Of a stretch of 20,349 bases of DNA, positions 16,115-20,349 are shown piece by piece. Where the stretch lies: the NCBI GenBank assembly GCA_018812885.1, contig JAHJCW010000267.1:1-20349 (forward strand). Direction: 5' to 3'. The notes under the pieces are model-generated. The model ran no database searches. It was given only the letters and a program-made list of their open reading frames with translations, and was not told the origin of the DNA. The position numbers and the translations under genes are program-made. This DNA is from a bacterium (GTDB lineage Bacteria; Fidelibacterota; Marinisomatia; Marinisomatales; JAHJCW01). The first letter of the stretch is position 1. Each line of letters starts with the position of its first letter.

Positions 16115-17380
16115 CTACACTAAAATATTATTGGTATGTTCATCATTATCCGCGGGGTCTTTTACAAAGAAGATTAACATTAGTACTCCCAAAAGTAGAA
16201 ATAGACCAATAAAATAAAATGTCCAAACTGCGCCTAATGCTTGTGTTATAATTCCTGCTAAAATAATTGACAATAAAGTGAATGGAGCTATTGAGGTATC
16301 AATCAATGCCATGTATAATTTTCCATCGCGTTTGCCGGCGAAGGAGTAAACCAAATTCATTGCCGATGGCATAAATGCTCCCATTCCTATTCCTACAAAT
16401 ACGAATACAAGATATACTCCCGCCATTGTATTTACTGATAATGCAACTATAACAGCCAGTATATTGGAAATATAGGCAAGAGTAATTGCATATTTATGCC
16501 CATAGCGGTCTCCAATTAAACCGGCAAAATAACTTGCGAAACCATAGGCAATAACATTTATTATAGTAAAGATTCCTGCTTCACTAACATCAAAGCCAAG
16601 TTTGTCTTGCATAAATACAGCATAAAGACTAATCGCTGGGTAATTAACCGTGAGAATAGCACGCGAGATAAGGTAACGACGGAAATTGTACTGTTTACTA
16701 AGTATATGTTTTGTTTCTTTCAAGAATTCACGGATTGTTTTTTGCACAAATGGAGCACTCGGTTTTTCAACTTTCATCCAAACAAACAAAATGGTAGCGA
16801 TTAATATCGATACAAAAAACACGGAAAATCCCCAGCCAAAATTTCTTGGAAATTCCAATGAACTGCTTAATAAAATTTTAACCAATATCCCGCCAAAAAA
16901 TCCACCGACACTATTAAAAGCAAAGGATATTCCAAAGAACCTTCCACGATCTTTGTCTTTAACAACCTGTCTTAAAAAACCTGCCCATATAGGAATTATC
17001 ATTCCCACGCTAAATCCGTATAGAATAAAACAGACATAATAATAAATCCATGCCGAAGGTCCGGTTGGAGCGAAAAAAGCGAATACGAACCACATCATGA
17101 AGATTGGTGGGAGAGCTGTGAGGTGAACCCCGATTGCTAAATTTTTTACGTTTGACCTATTACGAGATAATACAGTTGTAAGAAATTCTGGCAGAGCAAC
17201 TAAAATTGAAAATAATCCGGCAACAGAAATAACAACACTATTTGGCGCGCCGAGAGATTTTAAAAATAATGGAACAATTGCATAGGTGGTGTGAAAAGCA
17301 AGCCCAAATCCCCAAAAATATTCGTGAAAAACATTTAGGATTAGATTTTGTTTATGGTCTTTTTTTGTCAGCTTTTCCAT
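16115..17380 (-). CDS. Major facilitator superfamily transporter
   Basis: A 421-residue inner-membrane protein with about 12 membrane segments in two halves, joined by a charged loop near 215-235 (KTIREFLKETKHILSKQ). The loop motif GLIGDRYGHKYA after the second-half segment matches the MFS signature G-x-x-x-D-R-x-G. The substrate cannot be told. It begins at an ATG inside the end of the EamA gene (29-base overlap), so the two are probably co-transcribed and coupled. It ends in a tandem stop TAG-TAA. Confidence 0.88.
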   Translation of the reverse strand: MEKLTKKDHKQNLILNVFHEYFWGFGLAFHTTYAIVPLFLKSLGAPNSVVISVAGLFSILVALPEFLTTVLSRNRSNVKNLAIGVHLTALPPIFMMWFVFAFFAPTGPSAWIYYYVCFILYGFSVGMIIPIWAGFLRQVVKDKDRGRFFGISFAFNSVGGFFGGILVKILLSSSLEFPRNFGWGFSVFFVSILIATILFVWMKVEKPSAPFVQKTIREFLKETKHILSKQYNFRRYLISRAILTVNYPAISLYAVFMQDKLGFDVSEAGIFTIINVIAYGFASYFAGLIGDRYGHKYAITLAYISNILAVIVALSVNTMAGVYLVFVFVGIGMGAFMPSAMNLVYSFAGKRDGKLYMALIDTSIAPFTLLSIILAGIITQALGAVWTFYFIGLFLLLGVLMLIFFVKDPADNDEHTNNILV

Positions 17381-18275
17381 TGTGTTTCTGTTGTTCTCGC
17401 GTAAGCAGAATTATAGAGATTATCAGAACGCCGCCACCAAAATATTGGACGGGGGATAAGATACGTCCGCGCAAAATCCAATCTATCGCCACAGCGGAAA
17501 GCGGCCAAAACAGTTCATAGATTGTCGAATGAGATGCCTTAACTTGTTTTAACCCATAATAATAAATAAATAAAGCAACTGAACCGGTAGTAAATACGAT
17601 TAATAATATGATTTTCCATTGCGATGCGGTCATTACATTAATATCAGAAAAACCACGAATCGCCACTAAAACAATAAGCGCAATTATTGCGGTAACCGAT
17701 AATCGCAGAGCGGTTACAACCGGAAAGGAAAGAGTTTTTAAAGCATGTTTCCCCAAAACAGTTGAACTGCCCCAGCAAAATGCTGCCAACAAAGCCAACA
17801 ATACTGCAATTATGGTTTTATCGTCCCCTGAGTCAATGGGATTTAAACCAAAAGTCACAAAATATCCGCCAACAAGCGCCATTATTGCTAATATTAAAAA
17901 TCTATTGGTGATGCGTTCTTTTAAAACAACTGCCGCAAGCGATATCGCAAACAGCGGTTGGAATTTTTGCAATAGTACTACTACCGATAAATCGATATAA
18001 TTAATGTAGCTGAGTGCTTTGGTGTAAAAGAATAAACCAAGCAAACCGCCAAATACGCTTATCCAAAAAATTGATGACCAGGCTCTTTGCCCCATTGCAA
18101 ATATTTCTTTTTTGCCCTTCAGCAAGAATGGTAAGAAGACAATTGCGCCAATTACATGCTCAATGGTGACAATCAAAATTGATGAAACATTATAGAGCTC
18201 TTGGCGCAGGAAACCATCCATGCTCCATAATAATGCAGCAAATATGATTGCAAATATCGGTAAGTACTTTTTCAT
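17352..18275 (-). CDS. EamA/DMT family transporter
   Basis: A 307-residue inner-membrane protein with about ten membrane segments made of two EamA repeats (about 5-140 and 155-290). The N-terminus FAIIFAALLWSMDGFLRQ and the second-half start LLALLAAFCWGSSTVLGKHAL are typical, as is the PLFAISLAAVVLKERITNR segment that ends the first repeat. Family members export amino acids, metabolites or drugs; the substrate is unknown. It is the first gene of the EamA-MFS-acyl-CoA dehydrogenase run; the gene-free region lies upstream. No Shine-Dalgarno sequence and no clear promoter were seen. Confidence 0.9.
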   Translation of the reverse strand: MKKYLPIFAIIFAALLWSMDGFLRQELYNVSSILIVTIEHVIGAIVFLPFLLKGKKEIFAMGQRAWSSIFWISVFGGLLGLFFYTKALSYINYIDLSVVVLLQKFQPLFAISLAAVVLKERITNRFLILAIMALVGGYFVTFGLNPIDSGDDKTIIAVLLALLAAFCWGSSTVLGKHALKTLSFPVVTALRLSVTAIIALIVLVAIRGFSDINVMTASQWKIILLIVFTTGSVALFIYYYGLKQVKASHSTIYELFWPLSAVAIDWILRGRILSPVQYFGGGVLIISIILLTREQQKHNGKADKKRP

Positions 18276-18360
18276 GGGCGGAAATTACGGAATAGAAACC
18301 ACGAATTGCACGAACTTGATTAGCCACAAAGGGCACGGAGAAAAAATAAAATATATATTG

Positions 18361-18440
18361 TCTTTGCGAGTAATATGTAATGAAGTGAAGCGATCTATTA
18401 AATATATAGATTGCCACGCTATGCTCCTTAAGAATGGCAA
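18361..18440. repeat. Degenerate ERIC-like intergenic palindromic repeat
   Basis: The left part TTTGCGAG (18363-18370) plus GAAGTGAAGCGATCT and the right part AGATTGCCACGCTATGCTC look like a decayed copy of a common bacterial intergenic palindrome of the TCATTGCGAG...AAGCAATCT...AGATTGCTTC... type, known to me from memory. The core GCGATCTAT (18390-18398) pairs with ATAGATTGC (18406-18414) with one mismatch. The outer arms no longer pair well. Confidence 0.45.
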
Positions 18441-18447
18441 AATAAAT

Positions 18448-18515
18448 TGTCATACCCGCTCAAGTGAGTATCTATTATTATAATATGGATTCCCCCGATG
18501 CATTAGAGAATGACA
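18448..18515. repeat. Degenerate TGTCAT...ATGACA intergenic repeat
   Basis: A 68-bp stretch is bracketed by TGTCAT (18448-18453) and ATGACA (18510-18515), with an A/T-rich near-palindromic centre around TATTATTATAATA and C-rich shoulders (ACCCGCT and TTCCCCCG). This matches the shape of a common intergenic repeat with GGGAATGACA ends, but the G/C shoulders have decayed. It lies 7 bases from the preceding repeat. Confidence 0.45.
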
Positions 18516-18525
18516 GATTGGTAAA

Positions 18526-18543
18526 GACGTAAGATCTTACGTC
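18526..18543. repeat. Perfect 18-bp palindrome
   Basis: GACGTAAGATCTTACGTC reads identically on both strands. It follows 10 bases after the previous repeat. It may be the core of another intergenic repeat or a protein-binding site; it is more than 300 bases from the nearest start codon on its right and about 250 from eamA. Confidence 0.6.
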
Positions 18544-18756
18544 ACTACATAACACCCTCCTCTATGTTTCGTAAACAGGGATTTGCAAATGCTACATTTC
18601 TAAAACTTTACCGGAAAACAAAATAATTCCGGAATGATTGTCTCTATCTATAAATATAAGTAGTTTATCAAGAAATGGGGTTAAAGCAGACAAACATATT
18701 TAATATAAATGTTGGAACTTTTTACGATCCTAACCATTAATTAAGCAAAACTATAT

Positions 18757-18817
18757 CGAACCCCTCAACCTCCGGAATTTTTACTCCTTCCCCTCAGAAT
18801 TCAATCTGAGGGGTTCG
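18757..18817 (+). repeat. Hairpin element with two competing left arms, upstream of tetR
   Basis: The right arm at 18805-18817 (TCTGAGGGGTTCG) can pair with CCCCTCAGA at 18790-18798 (9 bp, 6-base loop) or with CGAACCCCTCA at 18757-18767 (11 bp). The two pairings share bases, so they exclude each other. TATTTTATT follows, so it could end plus-strand transcripts before the tetR promoter. The layout (distal C-rich arm, proximal C-rich arm, G-rich arm) is like the element at 14257-14322. Confidence 0.6.
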
Positions 18818-18824
18818 TATTTTA

Positions 18825-18856
18825 TTGACAGAACAATTTTTATTATAGTATATTCC
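18825..18856 (+). promoter_or_regulatory. tetR promoter
   Basis: TTGACA (18825-18830) and TATATT (18849-18854) are 18 bases apart, a good primary-sigma promoter; read the Bacteroidota way it is TTG, 21 bases, TATATTCC. The operator palindrome begins at once downstream, and the tetR ATG is at 18899. Probably drives tetR, the LolA-like gene and the next gene together. Confidence 0.6.
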
Positions 18857-18872
18857 GACCGACCGGTCAGTC
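18857..18872. promoter_or_regulatory. TetR-type operator
   Basis: GACCGACCGGTCAGTC is an inverted repeat around ACCGGT with a single mismatched pair (C at position 4 against A at 13). It sits between the -10 element and the tetR start, where bound repressor would block transcription. The form is typical of operators of TetR/AcrR regulators, so self-repression is likely. Confidence 0.7.
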
Positions 18873-18898
18873 ATATTATTAATGATTTAATATATTGT

Positions 18899-19501
18899 AT
18901 GGAAAGAAATAAAACATTTGAAGATAAAAAAACACAGATTTTGACCGCTGCTTTAGAAATATTTGCTAAACAAGGTTTGGAAAAAGGTAAAATCGCTGAT
19001 ATAGCAAAAGTTGCTAAAATTGGTAAAGGTACTGTTTATGAATATTTCAAAACTAAAGATGAAATATTTAGAGCAATTGAAAAAATGTTTATATTCGATT
19101 CAATTGACCAAATTAATAACCTTACACAATCTGAAAAGTCACCTACTGAAAAAATTGAAGAAATTGTTAATTGGGGTGTAAATATGCACGAAGTAATGGG
19201 TGACGCTACGTTGATCATTGCGGAGCTATGGGCTCAACATGGGCGCGGACAATTGCACGGTCATAAAGATTCGGTATTTGCTGATATGTATAATAATTAT
19301 TATGGTGCAGTATTGGACGTTCTTGCTCAAGGGATAGAAGATGGTGAGTTTAGGGCTATGAATAAAGATGGTGTTGCGTCGCTACTGTTGGCATTTATGG
19401 ATGGCATAATTTGGCAAAACGTAATTTTTAAAAATGACAAGAAGTTTGAAAGGCGAAAAAAAGAAGCAATTAAATCATTTATGAATGGGATAAAAAAATG
19501 A
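18899..19501 (+). CDS. TetR/AcrR family transcriptional regulator
   Basis: A 200-residue DNA-binding repressor. The N-terminal helix-turn-helix domain (about 10-56) shows the family pattern: ILTAALEIFAKQGLEKGKIADIAKVAKIGKGTVYEYFKTKDEIF, given here as positions 14-57 in abridged sense, with key residues Gly26, Thr45, Tyr47 and Phe50. The C-terminal ligand domain is helical and not classifiable by eye. It begins at the ATG at 18899, without a Shine-Dalgarno sequence, 27 bases after the operator palindrome. The stop overlaps the next ATG (ATGA), so it probably controls the operon it heads. The ligand is unknown; the LolA-like neighbour suggests a lipid or hydrophobic effector. Confidence 0.92.
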   Translation: MERNKTFEDKKTQILTAALEIFAKQGLEKGKIADIAKVAKIGKGTVYEYFKTKDEIFRAIEKMFIFDSIDQINNLTQSEKSPTEKIEEIVNWGVNMHEVMGDATLIIAELWAQHGRGQLHGHKDSVFADMYNNYYGAVLDVLAQGIEDGEFRAMNKDGVASLLLAFMDGIIWQNVIFKNDKKFERRKKEAIKSFMNGIKK

Positions 19502-20250
19502 AACATTTATTAGGAGTAATTTTAGTTACAGCCACTGTAATCATTGCCCAACAGGCGATACTTACCGGAGAAGAATTAGTTGAAAAAATGACAGATATAA
19601 TGACACAAGAAAACAGTTGGGCTACAATGACGCAGACCATTACAACAAGCAGTGATCAACAGCGTACCTTTGAATTTGAAATGTTTACTGCTAACAAGGG
19701 CGAAAAAACATTGATGCGTTATTTAAAGCCATCAGCTGCACGCGGACAAGCATTTTTAATGCTAAATAATGCTGATGATATTTGGACATACTTCCCTCGA
19801 ACTAAGCGTGTAAGAAAACTATCGTCAAGTTCCAAAAATCAAAAAGTGCAAGGTAGCGATTTTTCATTTGAGGATATAGGCTCTGGAGACTCCTGGAAAG
19901 AAGAATATGTTAGCACTAATCTAGGATCGGAAAAATATGATGGTACTGATTGTTGGAAATTAGAAAGCATCGGTATTCCGGAGCAAAATCCTTCTTACCC
20001 CAAAATGGTCGTCCTTATTAGAAGGTCAGATTTTTATCCGATTAAAATTGATTATTTTGATGATGATGATTTCGTCGAAAAAACACTACTAATGGGTAAT
20101 ATTAAAAATATAGAAGGTGTGCCAACTGCAATGGAAATGACAATGAAGAATCATTTGAAGGGAACTGAGACTACTATGCAAACACTGTCAATTACTTACG
20201 GTTGGGAACCCCCTAAAAATTTCTTTTCTGAAAGAACGTTGAAGAAATGA
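19498..20250 (+). CDS. Outer membrane lipoprotein-sorting (LolA-like) protein
   Basis: A 250-residue exported protein. The N-terminal signal peptide runs through VILVTATVIIAQQA. The mature part has the LolA-like beta-sheet pattern: EMFTANKGEKTLMRYLKPSA, then DIWTYFPRTKRVRKLSS, GSDFSFEDIGSGDSW, and a late strand region with YPIKIDYFDDDD. These fit the family annotated as outer membrane lipoprotein-sorting protein, which usually accompanies RND/MMPL exporters and carries lipids or lipoproteins across the periplasm. No lipobox Cys is seen. It overlaps tetR and the next gene by ATGA at both ends, so the three are one operon. Confidence 0.85.
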   Translation: MKHLLGVILVTATVIIAQQAILTGEELVEKMTDIMTQENSWATMTQTITTSSDQQRTFEFEMFTANKGEKTLMRYLKPSAARGQAFLMLNNADDIWTYFPRTKRVRKLSSSSKNQKVQGSDFSFEDIGSGDSWKEEYVSTNLGSEKYDGTDCWKLESIGIPEQNPSYPKMVVLIRRSDFYPIKIDYFDDDDFVEKTLLMGNIKNIEGVPTAMEMTMKNHLKGTETTMQTLSITYGWEPPKNFFSERTLKK

Positions 20251-20349
20251 TTAGAAAGATAATTATATTTTTCCTTCCAGTTTTTCTAATTGCCCAATCT
20301 AATTTCTTTGGTTATTACGAAGGGGAGTTCGATCAATTAAAATTTGCCA
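20247..20349 (+). CDS. Exported protein of unknown function, 3' partial
   Basis: The ATG at 20247 overlaps the stop of the LolA-like gene (ATGA). Thirty-four codons are visible before the window ends. The first 17 or so residues form a signal peptide (basic MIRK, a hydrophobic core and an LIAQS cut site), followed by NFFGYYEGEFDQLKF. In comparable tetR/LolA-like loci the next gene is often an outer-membrane barrel or an RND exporter; the signal peptide favours an outer-membrane or periplasmic protein, but the fragment is too short to name. Confidence 0.7.
   Translation, partial: MIRKIIIFFLPVFLIAQSNFFGYYEGEFDQLKFA

Larger units (their letters stand above)
18276..18898. other. Gene-free region of about 620 bp: degenerate repeats and the tetR control region
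   Basis: No convincing gene is present; open frames on both strands here are short, mirror each other and have no family features. The left half (about 18296-18543) reads like successive fragments of short intergenic repeats, listed separately. The stretch 18544-18756 is A/T-rich and holds only small palindromes such as ATTTGCAAAT (near 18582) and CCGGAA/TTCCGG (18611-18632). The right part has a hairpin element, a promoter and an operator for tetR. Confidence 0.6.

Noticed and set aside
17608..18000. 130-codon plus-strand frame inside eamA
   Set aside because: It is antisense to the EamA repeats; its composition is that of a reverse-complement shadow.
18190..18483. Open frames of 87 codons on both strands
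   Set aside because: They overlap each other and the start of eamA, cover degenerate repeats, and show no family features.
1..20349. CRISPR array, insertion sequence, prophage, toxin-antitoxin or other defence genes
   Set aside because: No regularly spaced direct repeats, transposase, integrase or known defence domains were seen on either strand.
1..20349. tRNA, rRNA or riboswitch
   Set aside because: The intergenic gaps are short or filled with the elements listed, and I saw no cloverleaf or known aptamer; a covariance-model scan would be needed to exclude small RNAs.

Overview
The window (about 37-38% G+C by eye) looks like chromosomal core DNA of a Gram-negative, menaquinone-using bacterium of the Fibrobacterota-Chlorobi-Bacteroidota (FCB) superphylum. 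A Marinimicrobia-like lineage is my best guess, but nothing here fixes the taxon. The reasons are: lipid A genes; an exbB-exbD-exbD-tonB set; a Wolinella-type frdCAB operon; many start codons without a Shine-Dalgarno sequence; and several upstream regions with a Bacteroidota-like promoter form (TTG, 19-21 nt, TAnnTTTG-like).

Layout. 1-3325 (+): three-subunit type-B succinate:menaquinone oxidoreductase / fumarate reductase, in the order cytochrome b (5' end cut off), flavoprotein, iron-sulfur protein, tightly coupled. 3354-3386: bidirectional terminator. 3405-13318 (-): a long unidirectional block. In transcription order it is fabA, ychF, a Gfo/Idh/MocA oxidoreductase, an ICMT-like membrane methyltransferase, lpxB, a DUF374 acyltransferase, lpxK, a C-terminal processing protease, exbB, exbD, exbD and tonB. 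Most junctions overlap or nearly touch; ctpA and exbB have possible promoters of their own. 13462-14247 (+): a fabI-like enoyl-ACP reductase, divergent from fabA and broken by one in-frame TAG. 14257-14322: a nested palindromic REP-like element between convergent genes. 14329-18275 (-): EamA transporter, MFS transporter and acyl-CoA dehydrogenase, transcribed in that order. 18276-18898: gene-free, with degenerate short repeats and then the regulatory region of a TetR gene. 18899-20349 (+): TetR regulator, LolA-like periplasmic lipoprotein-sorting protein, and the start of an exported protein cut by the window end.

How the genes work together. The core of the minus-strand block is envelope building: fatty acid synthesis (fabA, with fabI opposite), lipid A assembly (lpxB, lpxK, an acyltransferase, perhaps a sugar dehydrogenase), a periplasmic protease and the energiser of outer-membrane transport. 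The TetR cassette resembles the front of an RND/MMPL-type lipid export locus.

No phage, insertion sequence, CRISPR array or defence system was seen. I do not see a clearly new multi-gene system. The most notable points are the in-frame stop in fabI, a cytochrome b that appears to lack the Glu of the Wolinella proton pathway while keeping the haem ligands, and compact palindromic elements in the intergenic DNA.
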